Assembly: GCA_045603545.1 (NCBI GenBank)
Contig: JAZUMG010000017.1
Location: 1-64,000, forward strand
DNA: 64,000 nucleotides
Reading direction: 5' to 3'
Origin: CAAGNP01 sp045603545
GTDB lineage: Bacteria; Bacteroidota; Bacteroidia; Bacteroidales; UBA932
A program made the translations under genes and the position numbers. The notes beneath the pieces are model-generated. The model was not told the DNA's origin. It did not search any database and was given only the letters and a program-made list of their open reading frames with translations. This document shows, one piece after another, positions 42,535-51,253 of the stretch (position 1 is the stretch's first letter; each line of letters starts with the position of its first letter).

Positions 42535-43790
42535 TGAAAAATGTGAATAGGGCACGGGTGGTGCTGGGATTGGTGTGGGAGAGTGTTCAATTCGCAATAT
42601 CGTCGCTGCGGTCCAACAAATTGAGAACTCTTCTCTCCCTATTGGGTGTAACAATAGGGATTTTCACTATTGTATTGGTTTTGGCTGTAATAGGTGGTCT
42701 GAAGGGGAACATCCGAGGTGGGTTGGACTCTTTGGGGAGCAATACCATTACTGTCCAGCGTGACTCCTGGGAGATGGAGGGTGAGTGGAACTGGTGGGAG
42801 TTTGCCAAGAGGCCCCCTGTGGAAATAGATGATTACACATATGTAAAAAGATATTCGGAGAATTTTGGGGCAATCACATTTTTCTCTATTTCCAACGGTG
42901 ATTTCAGTTATCTGCGGGAGAAGTTTACCGATGGGAATATAGTCTCCGTTACCACAGATTTTGAGAAAATATTTACCGTAGGTGTGGATCAGGGGAGGTG
43001 GTTTCTCCCCAATGAACAGGAGGGGAGGGGCAATCTGTGTTTTTTGGGGGCGGGGGTTGCTTCTGCACTGTTCAGAGGTGAGAGCGGTGTAGGAAAGAGG
43101 ATTAAAGTGGGGAGTTTCAATGGCGAGGTTATAGGGGTGGCGACACCACAGGGAGAGAGCATTGCCACCATTTTTGATATTGACAACTCTATCTTTGTCC
43201 CAATAGGATTTGGTGAGACAATTTGTGGTGCAGGGGGAGGTGGTGCCATTGCCATAGCCCCTAAAAAAGGGACAGGGCAGCAGGAGACCATAGATGAGAT
43301 AAGGTACCTGGTGAGGAGAAAAAGGGGGTTGCCTCCATCAGAAGGGGACAATTTTGCAATCAACAGGATGAGTTATCTGTCGGGCGCTGTGGATGAGGTG
43401 TTCAGGACAATAAACCTTGTGGGGTGGCTGATAGGAGGTTTTGCCCTGCTGATAGGTGCATTTGGGATTGCCAATATCCTTTTTGTCTCAGTAAAGGAGA
43501 GGACTCCGCAGATCGGGATACAGAAGGCCCTTGGTGCCGGGAATTATATGATACTTGCCCAATTTTTATCGGAGGCTGCTGTCCTTTCTTTGGTCGGAGG
43601 GGCCCTGGGAATTTTGATTGTAGTGATTATATCATTAATTTTGGGGAATGATTCTCCGATACCATTCGACCTCACCCTTCTGAATATGGTGGAGGGGTTG
43701 TTGGTGGCGTTGGTGGTCGGGATTCTGTCGGGGGTGATACCTGCCTGGTCTGCAGCCAGAATGGACCCGGTGAAAGCGATGAATATGTAA
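42531..43790 (+). CDS. ABC transporter permease, MacB/FtsX type
   Basis: A 419-residue inner-membrane protein with the MacB layout: one N-terminal helix (LLSLLGVTIGIFTIVLVLAVIG), a large periplasmic MacB_PCD domain (about 60-280), then three C-terminal FtsX helices with LFVSVKERTPQIGIQKALGA. Such permeases act as mechanotransmission machines powered by a partner ATPase. No ATPase is encoded next to it, so the partner must be elsewhere. It overlaps mutS and is followed by a beta-lactamase-family gene after 21 bases. Substrate unknown. Confidence 0.88.
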   Translation: MMKNVNRARVVLGLVWESVQFAISSLRSNKLRTLLSLLGVTIGIFTIVLVLAVIGGLKGNIRGGLDSLGSNTITVQRDSWEMEGEWNWWEFAKRPPVEIDDYTYVKRYSENFGAITFFSISNGDFSYLREKFTDGNIVSVTTDFEKIFTVGVDQGRWFLPNEQEGRGNLCFLGAGVASALFRGESGVGKRIKVGSFNGEVIGVATPQGESIATIFDIDNSIFVPIGFGETICGAGGGGAIAIAPKKGTGQQETIDEIRYLVRRKRGLPPSEGDNFAINRMSYLSGAVDEVFRTINLVGWLIGGFALLIGAFGIANILFVSVKERTPQIGIQKALGAGNYMILAQFLSEAAVLSLVGGALGILIVVIISLILGNDSPIPFDLTLLNMVEGLLVALVVGILSGVIPAWSAARMDPVKAMNM

Positions 43791-43811
43791 AACAATATAA
43801 AAACCAATATT

Positions 43812-44975
43812 ATGCGCATTTCTAAATTTTTCTTGGCGATTGCCGCCTCTTTGGTATTGGTGTCAGCTTGTGCCACCACTCCAGAACAAAGGACAGATAA
43901 AGCTATCCGTGAAGTACTCAAAGAGTTCCAGGCTGTAGGTATCTCTGCCGCTATCGTTAAAGATGGCCAGATCGTTTACAATGAGTCCTTTGGATATAAA
44001 AATCTTGAGACCAAAGCTCCACTTGCAAACAGTGATGTGATGAGAATTGCATCTATTTCAAAATCATTTACAGCTACCTCTCTGCTTCAGCTTGTGGATC
44101 AGGGAATCATCTCTCTTGATGACGATGTGAGCGATCTTATCGGCTTCAAAATAAGAAACCCTCACCATCCTGAGGTTCCCATTACCCTCAAAATGGTCCT
44201 TTCACATACAGCAAGTATCAAAGATAAAGAGGACTATTTTACCCTTGACCACCTGAATCCTGCCGTTTACGGTGACTGCGTGGAGTCATATTTCGAATAT
44301 GCACCGGGTGAGGGTTACAACTACTCGAATATGGGCCTTAACCTCGCAGGTACTATCCTTGAGAAAGTGTCAGGTGTACGTTTTGACGACTATGTAAGGA
44401 CAAATGTGATCCACAAACTCGGCCTTTACGGAGGTCACAACATCGACTCTCTTGATGCCAACAAATTTGCACTTATCTACTCATATGAGGATGGCAAATT
44501 TGTAGAGTCAAAAGGTGCATACAGAAGCAGATCTGAAGATATGCCAGGTTATGTATTCGGCTACTCATCACCTATCTTCTCTCCTACCGGTGGTGTGAAA
44601 ATTTCAGCATATGATTTGGCCAGATATATGATGATGCATATGAACTATGGTGAACTTGACGGTGTACGCATAATCTCTGAAGAGAGCGCCAAAGCTATGC
44701 AGACCCCTGTATGGATTGTAAAGAGCGAGGAAGACGAACAATATGCACTTTGCCTGAGAGAGTTCATCGACTATCTTGATGATCCTAAGTATAATCAGCC
44801 TGGCTCATACCCTATCGGCCATACCGGTGGTGCATATGGTCTAAACAGCATTATGATCTGGAGCCCTGCAGATGGTTGGGGTATCGTAGCTATGACCAAT
44901 GGCTATGCCCCTGTTGAGGGTAAAGGTTTCTTGAAGACCCTTACCAATGCCATCTATAATGCATATTTGAAATAA
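43812..44975 (+). CDS. serine beta-lactamase-family lipoprotein (class C fold)
   Basis: A 387-residue lipoprotein (lipobox VSAC, Cys20) of the beta-lactamase/transpeptidase-like family. Active-site set: SISK (Ser81, Lys84), YSN in GYNYSNMGL, and the HTG-type triad GHTGGAYG near residue 340. Members include esterases, D-aminopeptidases and peptidoglycan-modifying enzymes; true resistance beta-lactamases are a minority, so I do not call it a resistance gene. The stop codon is directly followed by the next ATG at 44976. Confidence 0.86.
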   Translation: MRISKFFLAIAASLVLVSACATTPEQRTDKAIREVLKEFQAVGISAAIVKDGQIVYNESFGYKNLETKAPLANSDVMRIASISKSFTATSLLQLVDQGIISLDDDVSDLIGFKIRNPHHPEVPITLKMVLSHTASIKDKEDYFTLDHLNPAVYGDCVESYFEYAPGEGYNYSNMGLNLAGTILEKVSGVRFDDYVRTNVIHKLGLYGGHNIDSLDANKFALIYSYEDGKFVESKGAYRSRSEDMPGYVFGYSSPIFSPTGGVKISAYDLARYMMMHMNYGELDGVRIISEESAKAMQTPVWIVKSEEDEQYALCLREFIDYLDDPKYNQPGSYPIGHTGGAYGLNSIMIWSPADGWGIVAMTNGYAPVEGKGFLKTLTNAIYNAYLK

Positions 44976-46304
44976 ATGAAAAAGGTCCTTGTCATTACAT
45001 ACTATTGGCCTCCTTCGGGAGGGTCGGGTGTACAGCGCTGGCTTAAATTTGCAAAATACCTTCCCCAATACGGATGGCAGCCTGTAATCTATACCCCGTC
45101 CAATCCGGAGAACCCCGCCATCGATACCTCCCTTGAAAAGGAGGTCCCGGCAGAGGCTGTAGTGATAAGGAGACCCATTTCAGAACCATACAGGATCTAC
45201 AAAAAATTCTTCAGCCGCAGCGGAGCACAAAAAGGTGGCTCAGCGGTGGTAAATCCCATTAACCAGTCTGGGAAGAAGAGTTTCATCCAGAGAGTGAGTC
45301 TATGGGTCAGGGCAAATCTTTTTATCCCCGACCCACGGGCCTCTTGGGTAAGACCCTCTGTCTCTTACCTCACCAAGTATCTGGAGGAGAACCCTGTCGA
45401 TGCTATTGTCAGCACAGGTCCACCCCACTCAATGCACCTTATAGCCCGTGAACTCCATCGCCGTACAGGTGTCAGATGGGTAGCCGATTTCAGGGATCCC
45501 TGGACAGAGATATTCTATTTCAAACACCTCCCTATGACCATTTGGGCAAAAAGGAGGCACAAATCACTGGAGCGCTCTGTCGTAAGGGAGGCAGATGCGG
45601 TGGTCTCTGTCACCAAACAGATGACAGCTGACTTTGCAAAACTCCTTGACCCTGCTGAAGAGGAGGGGCAAAAGAAGCTCCATACCATCTGTAACGGTTA
45701 TGATGAAGCCGATTTTGAGACTTCAGGACACACCGTTCCGGAGGAGAAATTTACCCTTACACATACAGGCCTCTTTTCTGCAGATGGAAATCCTGTCAAC
45801 CTTTGGGAGACCCTCGCGCAGATGTGTGCAGAGGACCCTGGATTCCGCACCCACCTCAGACTCCGCCTCATAGGAAAAGTGGATGCAGAGGTGCTGGAGG
45901 CGATTGAGGCCAATGGCCTCACCCCAAATCTTGAGAATATGGGCTACAGGCCCCACTCTGAGATCACAGGCTACCAGCAAAGCGGATGGGCTCTCCTTCT
46001 CCCCCTTCGCAACGAACCTGAGTCAAAGGCTATCCTTACCGGCAAATTCTTCGAATATCTGGCAGCTGGTCGCCCGATAGTGGCCTTCGGTCCTAAAGAT
46101 GGGGAGATGGCACGTGTTCTTGAGCAGACCCATTCCGGGGAGATATTCGAATGGGATGAGAAGGTGCACCTCAGGGACCATTTGAATATGTTGTACAAGT
46201 GCTATCTGACAGGCATCTGGGTGACAGATGCAGACCGCTCTTCCATAACCCGGTATTCACGTCGCAGTCTCACAGGCCAGATGGTGGAGGTATTGAAAAA
46301 ATAG
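44976..46304 (+). CDS. glycosyltransferase family 4-like
   Basis: A 442-residue GT-B glycosyltransferase. The N-terminus VLVITYYWPPSGGSGVQRWL and the VDAIVSTGPPHSMHLIA, WVADFRDPW segments match a group of bacterial family 4-like enzymes. The C-terminal nucleotide-binding half has LTGKFFEYLAAGRPIVAFG. Start is immediately after the preceding stop with no gap, so expression is coupled. Followed by a YfhO-type membrane protein, which suggests a joint role in a cell-surface glycan. Confidence 0.86.
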   Translation: MKKVLVITYYWPPSGGSGVQRWLKFAKYLPQYGWQPVIYTPSNPENPAIDTSLEKEVPAEAVVIRRPISEPYRIYKKFFSRSGAQKGGSAVVNPINQSGKKSFIQRVSLWVRANLFIPDPRASWVRPSVSYLTKYLEENPVDAIVSTGPPHSMHLIARELHRRTGVRWVADFRDPWTEIFYFKHLPMTIWAKRRHKSLERSVVREADAVVSVTKQMTADFAKLLDPAEEEGQKKLHTICNGYDEADFETSGHTVPEEKFTLTHTGLFSADGNPVNLWETLAQMCAEDPGFRTHLRLRLIGKVDAEVLEAIEANGLTPNLENMGYRPHSEITGYQQSGWALLLPLRNEPESKAILTGKFFEYLAAGRPIVAFGPKDGEMARVLEQTHSGEIFEWDEKVHLRDHLNMLYKCYLTGIWVTDADRSSITRYSRRSLTGQMVEVLKK

Positions 46305-46306
46305 TG

Positions 46307-46314
46307 TATTTTTG
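46307..46314 (+). promoter_or_regulatory. -7 element upstream of the YfhO-family gene
   Basis: TATTTTTG is an exact TAnnTTTG match, 17 bases before the ATG at 46332. It sits just after the stop of the glycosyltransferase gene. No clear -33 element. Confidence 0.4.
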
Positions 46315-46331
46315 CAGCAAACATTTTTTGT

Positions 46332-48824
46332 ATGAAAAAGCTTGCTGCAATATACCCCTATCTGATTGTCCTTTTTGGATTTATCCTCATATCATACGCA
46401 TATAATCCCGAACTTCTGAAAGGGAAGATCGTTAATCAGTCAGACATCTCCTCTTGGGAGGGTATGGCCCACGAAATCATTGAGCACAACGAGGCCCATC
46501 CCGATGACAAGACCCTCTGGACCAACTCTATGTTCGGAGGTATGCCTGCCACCTCCATCTCTGCAGAGCACCCCGGCGACTATACCGAGCCTGTATACAA
46601 TTTCCTCTTCCTGGGAGAGCGTCCTGCAAGCTATATGGTGATCTCCCTTATAGGAGGTCTTCTCCTTTTCCTGGCTTTTGGTGCCAATATATGGCTTGCA
46701 GCCATAGGTGCCATAGCCATAACATTCTGCTCATACAACATGCAGATAATCCAGGTGGGGCACAACGCCAAGATGGCTGCCATTGCATTTATGCCCTGGG
46801 TACTTGGCGCATTTGTGTATGCGTATAGACGCAATGCCCTCTGGGGCGCCATCCTCTTCGGCTTTGCCCTCAGCTTCCAGATCAAGACCAATCACCCTCA
46901 GATTACATACTACCTCGCATTTATTGTCCTTGGTTATGCTATTGCGGAGCTTTGCGGGGCAATAAAAAACAAAGCATTCCCCAAATTTTTCCGCACCTCC
47001 CTTATAGTTCTGGTAGCGGGACTTCTGGGTATTGCCACCAATGCCACCAGACTTATCCCCACTTATGAGTATGCCAAATATACAATGCGTGGGGGCTCTG
47101 AACTTACAAAGGACAAGGATGTGCAGACAGGTGATGGTCTCAAGATCGATTATGCTACTGCCTGGTCTTATGGAATAGAGGAGACACCAAATCTCCTTAT
47201 CCCCAATTTCAACGGCGGAGCATCGCAGGGTGAACTCGGAAGGGATTCTCATACATATAAGGTTCTCAACGGCAAATACCAGGGGGCAAACCAGCTCATC
47301 AAGCAGATGCCTCTCTATTGGGGTCCTCAGCCTTTTACCGCAGGTCCAATGTACCTTGGTGCCCTCTCGGTGTTCCTCTTTGCATTGGGACTGGCCCTTA
47401 TCAGGGATAGATACAAATGGTGGATTGTGGGTGTCTCTGTGCTCGCCCTCTTCCTGAGCTGGGGATCCCACTTTATGTGGTTCTCTGAGATTTTCTTCAA
47501 ATATGCACCCCTCTACAATAAATTCAGGACCGTCTCTATGGCTCTTGTTGTGCTTCAGATTACTGTCCCTGTGATGGGTGTATTGGCGGTGAAGGAGCTG
47601 CTTGATATGGGGGCAGACCAGAAGAAAAGGGTTCAGAGAAGTTTTGCTATTGCTCTTGGATTTACCGCAGGAATCTCTCTGCTTTTTGCCCTGTTCCCTG
47701 GGTTGGCAGGTGATTTTGTAGGAAGGGCAGATGACCAGTTCCCTAGTGACATAGCAGCAGCACTGGTGGATGACAGGAAGGCCCTCCTTCGTAGTGATGC
47801 CATCAGGAGCCTTGTATTTATCCTGCTTGGAGCGGGAGCTTTGTGGTTTACATACCTCAAGAAGTTGAAAAGCGTTTACGGATTGGCCATAATCGGAGTC
47901 CTGATCCTTGCGGACCTGTGGAGTGTGGACAAGAGGTATCTCAACGATTCACACTATATCAGGAGACAGGAGTACAAGAACATATTTGCCGAGAGGCCTG
48001 TAGACAAAATTATCCATCAGGACAGTGATCCATATTACAGAGTTTTGGATCTGAGTGTGAATACGTTCAATGATTCCTATGTGAGCTACCACCACAAGAC
48101 CATCGGCGGTTACAGCCCTGCAAAATTGCAGAGGTACCAGGATCTTATCCAGTACTACATTACCCCTGAGCTTGGCGCTGTGGTGGATGAGCTGAATGCT
48201 GCAATGGCCACTGCTGTTACTGTTGAGGATCTGGAGAAGGGTATCGGATACCACAAGATGCTTTCGATGCTCAATACCAAATATATCATTTTTGACGGCA
48301 ATACAGCACCTGTGGTTTACCCTTACCCAATGGGGAACTGCTGGCTGGTACAGGATGTATATATGGCCTCTACTGCAGATGAGGAGATTGAGACCATTGC
48401 CCTTATCGATCCTGCAAAGCAGGTGATACTCTCTGCAAAAGATGGGGCTGCTGTGCAGTCGGGCCTTAGTGGAGAGAGCAAATTCAGCGGAGAGGGGTCC
48501 ATTGCCCTGAGCCATTATGCTCCAAATGAGTTGAGATACAAATTCTCTTCGGAGGCGGCGCAGCTTGCTGTATTTAGTGAGATCTATTATCCTGCGGGGT
48601 GGAAAGCATATATTGATGGGACAGAGGCCCCTATCCTCAAGGCAGACTATACCTTCAGGGGTTTGGCTATCCCGGCGGGTGAGCACGATATAGTATTCCG
48701 TTTCGATCCCCAGTCATTCCATCTGGGGGCCAATATCTCACGTGTCACCTCCTTGCTCTTGTGGCTCGCTCTGGTGGGTGTAGCAGTAGCAGGATACTTG
48801 CACAGAAGGAGAAAAGTGTCATAA
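46332..48824 (+). CDS. YfhO-family polytopic membrane protein
   Basis: An 830-residue GT-C-like inner-membrane protein. Hydrophobic helices fill about 5-540, with a large periplasmic C-terminal domain (about 545-800) and a last helix near 805-822. The first periplasmic loop carries WTNSMFGGMPATSI, common to YfhO proteins. YfhO in Gram-positives adds sugars to lipoteichoic acid; in Bacteroidetes the acceptor is not known. It follows a glycosyltransferase, so glycan modification outside the membrane is plausible. No terminator hairpin is evident after it. Confidence 0.85.
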   Translation: MKKLAAIYPYLIVLFGFILISYAYNPELLKGKIVNQSDISSWEGMAHEIIEHNEAHPDDKTLWTNSMFGGMPATSISAEHPGDYTEPVYNFLFLGERPASYMVISLIGGLLLFLAFGANIWLAAIGAIAITFCSYNMQIIQVGHNAKMAAIAFMPWVLGAFVYAYRRNALWGAILFGFALSFQIKTNHPQITYYLAFIVLGYAIAELCGAIKNKAFPKFFRTSLIVLVAGLLGIATNATRLIPTYEYAKYTMRGGSELTKDKDVQTGDGLKIDYATAWSYGIEETPNLLIPNFNGGASQGELGRDSHTYKVLNGKYQGANQLIKQMPLYWGPQPFTAGPMYLGALSVFLFALGLALIRDRYKWWIVGVSVLALFLSWGSHFMWFSEIFFKYAPLYNKFRTVSMALVVLQITVPVMGVLAVKELLDMGADQKKRVQRSFAIALGFTAGISLLFALFPGLAGDFVGRADDQFPSDIAAALVDDRKALLRSDAIRSLVFILLGAGALWFTYLKKLKSVYGLAIIGVLILADLWSVDKRYLNDSHYIRRQEYKNIFAERPVDKIIHQDSDPYYRVLDLSVNTFNDSYVSYHHKTIGGYSPAKLQRYQDLIQYYITPELGAVVDELNAAMATAVTVEDLEKGIGYHKMLSMLNTKYIIFDGNTAPVVYPYPMGNCWLVQDVYMASTADEEIETIALIDPAKQVILSAKDGAAVQSGLSGESKFSGEGSIALSHYAPNELRYKFSSEAAQLAVFSEIYYPAGWKAYIDGTEAPILKADYTFRGLAIPAGEHDIVFRFDPQSFHLGANISRVTSLLLWLALVGVAVAGYLHRRRKVS

Positions 48825-48839
48825 TCTGATATTTTTTCC

Positions 48840-48863
48840 AACCTTTTGCCCACGTTTTCCGTC
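48840..48863 (+). promoter_or_regulatory. ECF-type promoter of the sigma-factor operon
   Basis: AACC (48840-48843), a 16-base spacer and CGTC (48860-48863, in CCGTCTAA) fit the -35 AAC / -10 CGTC pattern used by ECF sigma factors. It lies 33 bases before the first gene of an operon that itself encodes an ECF sigma factor, so autoregulation is likely. It has no TAnnTTTG element. Confidence 0.65.
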
Positions 48864-48896
48864 TAACGGGTGTAAACATTAAAACTAATATCAGTT

Positions 48897-49340
48897 ATGG
48901 AAGAAATTTTAGTTCCTATTGCCATTTGTGTGGTTTTGCCCGTAATGATTGTGTGGCTGGTAACGAAAGCCCGTCAGAATGAGACAAACAGAAAGACAGA
49001 GATTATGCTGAAGGCTATAGAAGCAGGGGCGACAATCGATCCCAATCTCTTCGGTAGTCATCAAGGTCGCATTTCTCTCAAGGAGCGACTCCTCAAGCGT
49101 CTTACAGGTGCATGTGTTACATCACTGCTGGGTGTTGCTTGTATAATCCTTAACCTTGTCCAATGGGCAAAATGGGGTGAGACATTGTCTAGAAGCACTT
49201 TATCCATGACTCTGGCTATGGGTTGTATCCTGTTAGCGATAGGTGTTGCCCTCTTTATCGTCTATTTTGTAGGCAAGAAGATGCTTTCTAAAGAGATAGA
49301 GGCAGAGGAAAATTCATTGAAGGGTAGGGAGAGCAAGTAG
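48897..49340 (+). CDS. small membrane protein, DUF6249-like
   Basis: A 147-residue protein with three hydrophobic helices: one at the N-terminus (ILVPIAICVVLPVMIVWLV) and two near 70-90 and 105-125. Between them is a charged cytoplasmic stretch (KTEIMLKAIEAGATIDPNLF). The pattern fits DUF6249 proteins, which in Bacteroidetes are commonly encoded with an ECF sigma factor. It is the first gene behind the ECF promoter, 6 bases before the sigma gene. A sensor or anti-sigma helper role is inferred only. Confidence 0.7.
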   Translation: MEEILVPIAICVVLPVMIVWLVTKARQNETNRKTEIMLKAIEAGATIDPNLFGSHQGRISLKERLLKRLTGACVTSLLGVACIILNLVQWAKWGETLSRSTLSMTLAMGCILLAIGVALFIVYFVGKKMLSKEIEAEENSLKGRESK

Positions 49341-49346
49341 TCCCAT

Positions 49347-49829
49347 ATGTCACCTGACCGTTTCATAGACATGGTAAGGGTTGAGCAGGAGCCGTTGAGG
49401 CGGTTTCTGCTGGCCTTGTGTGGAGGGGACTCATCCCTGGCGGATGATATTGCGCAGGATGCACTTGTAAGGGCCTATGTGGTGTCAGGTTCTTTTTTGG
49501 GCCTCTCCAAGTTCAGCACATGGCTTTTCCGGATAGCATACAACTGTTATTTGGACCACTGTCGAAGGCCTAAGCTCGAGAGCATCACACCTGACTCTCC
49601 GCAGGCACTAGGGGTCAGTTCCGGAGATGAGACAGATGCAGCATTCAAATACCAGAGATTATATCAGGCCCTTGAGAGACTTCAGGAGAGGGAGAAGGCT
49701 GTTATTGTCTTGCACTATTTCGAAGATCGCAGTGTAAAGGAGATAGCCTCTATACTTCAGATACCACCCGGTACAGTAAAATACTATTTGTCCACAGGGC
49801 GCAACCATCTTAAATCGATACTCCAATGA
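49347..49829 (+). CDS. ECF-family RNA polymerase sigma factor
   Basis: A 160-residue sigma-70 family protein with only regions 2 and 4. Region 2 spans about 10-75 (ADDIAQDALVRAYVV, STWLFRIAYNCYLDHCRR); region 4 about 105-155 (RLQEREKAVIVLHYFEDRSVKEIASIL, then the helix-turn-helix GTVKYYLSTGRNHLKSIL). It should direct transcription of its own operon from 48840-48863 and perhaps other targets. The 3' end overlaps the next gene by 4 bases, typical of a sigma/anti-sigma pair. Confidence 0.92.
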   Translation: MSPDRFIDMVRVEQEPLRRFLLALCGGDSSLADDIAQDALVRAYVVSGSFLGLSKFSTWLFRIAYNCYLDHCRRPKLESITPDSPQALGVSSGDETDAAFKYQRLYQALERLQEREKAVIVLHYFEDRSVKEIASILQIPPGTVKYYLSTGRNHLKSILQ

Positions 49830-50185
49830 GACATGACAATATAGAATCGCTCCTAAGAGAGCATAAACCACAGGTTAAGGATAATCCGGCATTTCTCTCC
49901 GAGGTGCAGCATAAAATGGGAGCTGTGGAGGGGCTAAAAAAGGAGGTGGACAGGCAAAGGAGATTTGGCAGAATCGCATTGGTAGCTGCCCTTGTAATAG
50001 GTACCCTCATTGGCGGATTGGCTATATTTCTTATATGGATGTATCCGGCAGGATCAGAGGTTGGGGCTCCGGAACTGATAAAAGAGATAAAAATCTTAAT
50101 CGAACCCTACAGGCAGTACATGTTGTTTCTGATAGCATGCTGCGCCATCTCAACAGGGGTCATATTGGGACGTAAAATGGTATAA
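49826..50185 (+). CDS. small membrane protein, probable anti-sigma factor
   Basis: A 119-residue protein with a soluble charged N-terminus (1-45), then two transmembrane helices (about 48-70, IALVAALVIGTLIGGLAIFLIW, and 90-112). Overlap with the sigma gene by ATGA, a short cytosolic N-terminal domain and membrane anchoring are as expected for an anti-sigma factor. No zinc-binding ZAS motif is visible, so the identification rests on context and topology. Confidence 0.65.
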   Translation: MRHDNIESLLREHKPQVKDNPAFLSEVQHKMGAVEGLKKEVDRQRRFGRIALVAALVIGTLIGGLAIFLIWMYPAGSEVGAPELIKEIKILIEPYRQYMLFLIACCAISTGVILGRKMV

Positions 50186-50190
50186 AAACA

Positions 50191-50221
50191 AATCCCGAAA
50201 GTTTTTCTGACTTTCGGGGTT
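50191..50221 (-). terminator. intrinsic terminator of mrp
   Basis: Arms AATCCCGAAAG (50191-50201) and CTTTCGGGGTT (50211-50221) form an 11-bp stem with one T-G pair. On the minus strand it is followed by TGTTTTTATA, and it starts 4 bases after the mrp stop. It may also slow plus-strand transcripts from the sigma operon, though the tail there is poor. Confidence 0.85.
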
Positions 50222-50225
50222 CATT

Positions 50226-51251
50226 TTAGCCTCTTTTTACCACCTCTTCAGCGAGGTTGGCCCATTCGGCTATAGTGTCCGGGGTGCCGAGGTCACCATT
50301 CTCGCGGATAGACATATATATAGGGATTTGTGCGAGGAGGTCTATACCAAGCTGGCTGGCCATCTTCACACCGCCCTCTTTACCGAAGATATAGTATTTG
50401 TTCTCAGGGAGTTCAGCAGGGGTAAACCATGCCATATTCTCGACAAGACCGAGGATGGGGACATTGATATCCTTGTTCCTGAACATATTTACACCTTTGA
50501 GCACATCGGCAAGTGCCACTGCCTGTGGTGTACTTACTATTACTGCACCTGAAAGGGGGATATCGTGTACCATAGAGATATGGATGTCGCCTGTTCCCGG
50601 AGGGAGGTCGATGAGAAGATAGTCAAGTTCTCCCCATTTGACCTGAAGTACCATCTGTTTGAGGGCATTGCAGGCCATCGGTCCTCTCCATATGAGAGCC
50701 TGTTCAGGTGTGGCGAAGTATCCAATGGACATCCATTTTACACCAAACTTCTCTATAGGGAGGATAAGTTCACCACCATTTTCGGTTTGCTCTGCCTCGG
50801 GAATCATCCCCTCTGTACCGGTCATCTTAGGTATTGACGGACCATAGACATCTGCATCAGTAAGACCCACTTTGTAACCGGCTTTAGCCAGCGCGATAGC
50901 GAGGTTTGTAGATACGGTAGATTTGCCTACACCACCTTTGCCGGAGGCAATGGCGATAATCTTCCCAACATTGGCAAGCTGCTCCTGTCCAAGTTCCAGG
51001 GGCCTTTTGGTCTTTTTCTCACGGACAAGCTCGATTATTGATACTTTATAATCGGGGAAGGTCTCCTTGAGAAGGGCTTCACACTGTTTCTTGATGGAGC
51101 CCATAAGTGGATCGGGTGATGAGGAGACAAGTCTGAACTTGATCTTGCCATCCTCTACCCTCACATCTTCCACCATGCCAAGGTTGAGGATATCTGCATC
51201 CTTGGCAGGGTGAATGACCTGTGATAATATTGCTAAAACTTCCTGTTCCAT
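50226..51251 (-). CDS. mrp: Mrp/ApbC-type iron-sulfur carrier ATPase
   Basis: A 341-residue P-loop protein of the Mrp/NBP35 family that carries or inserts Fe-S clusters. The N-terminal MIP18/DUF59 domain (1-80) precedes the deviant Walker A GKGGVGKS (104-111) with the signature first lysine, and the DLPPGTGDIHIS segment. The CxxC that holds the bridging cluster in other Mrp proteins is absent: the aligned region reads ENMAWFTPAELPENKYYIFG. It lies 2 bases after the S46 peptidase gene on the same strand and ends in a clear terminator. Confidence 0.92.
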   Translation of the reverse strand: MEQEVLAILSQVIHPAKDADILNLGMVEDVRVEDGKIKFRLVSSSPDPLMGSIKKQCEALLKETFPDYKVSIIELVREKKTKRPLELGQEQLANVGKIIAIASGKGGVGKSTVSTNLAIALAKAGYKVGLTDADVYGPSIPKMTGTEGMIPEAEQTENGGELILPIEKFGVKWMSIGYFATPEQALIWRGPMACNALKQMVLQVKWGELDYLLIDLPPGTGDIHISMVHDIPLSGAVIVSTPQAVALADVLKGVNMFRNKDINVPILGLVENMAWFTPAELPENKYYIFGKEGGVKMASQLGIDLLAQIPIYMSIRENGDLGTPDTIAEWANLAEEVVKRG

Positions 51252-51253
51252 AA

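Noticed and set aside
43812..44975. Antibiotic-resistance beta-lactamase
   Set aside because: It has the SxxK, YxN and HTG residues, but as a lipoprotein of the broad serine hydrolase family without close match to a resistance class it is better left as an unassigned hydrolase.
46731..48686. Two minus-strand open frames of about 245 codons opposite the YfhO gene
   Set aside because: The plus-strand product is a recognisable full-length YfhO protein; the antisense frames have no plausible protein features.
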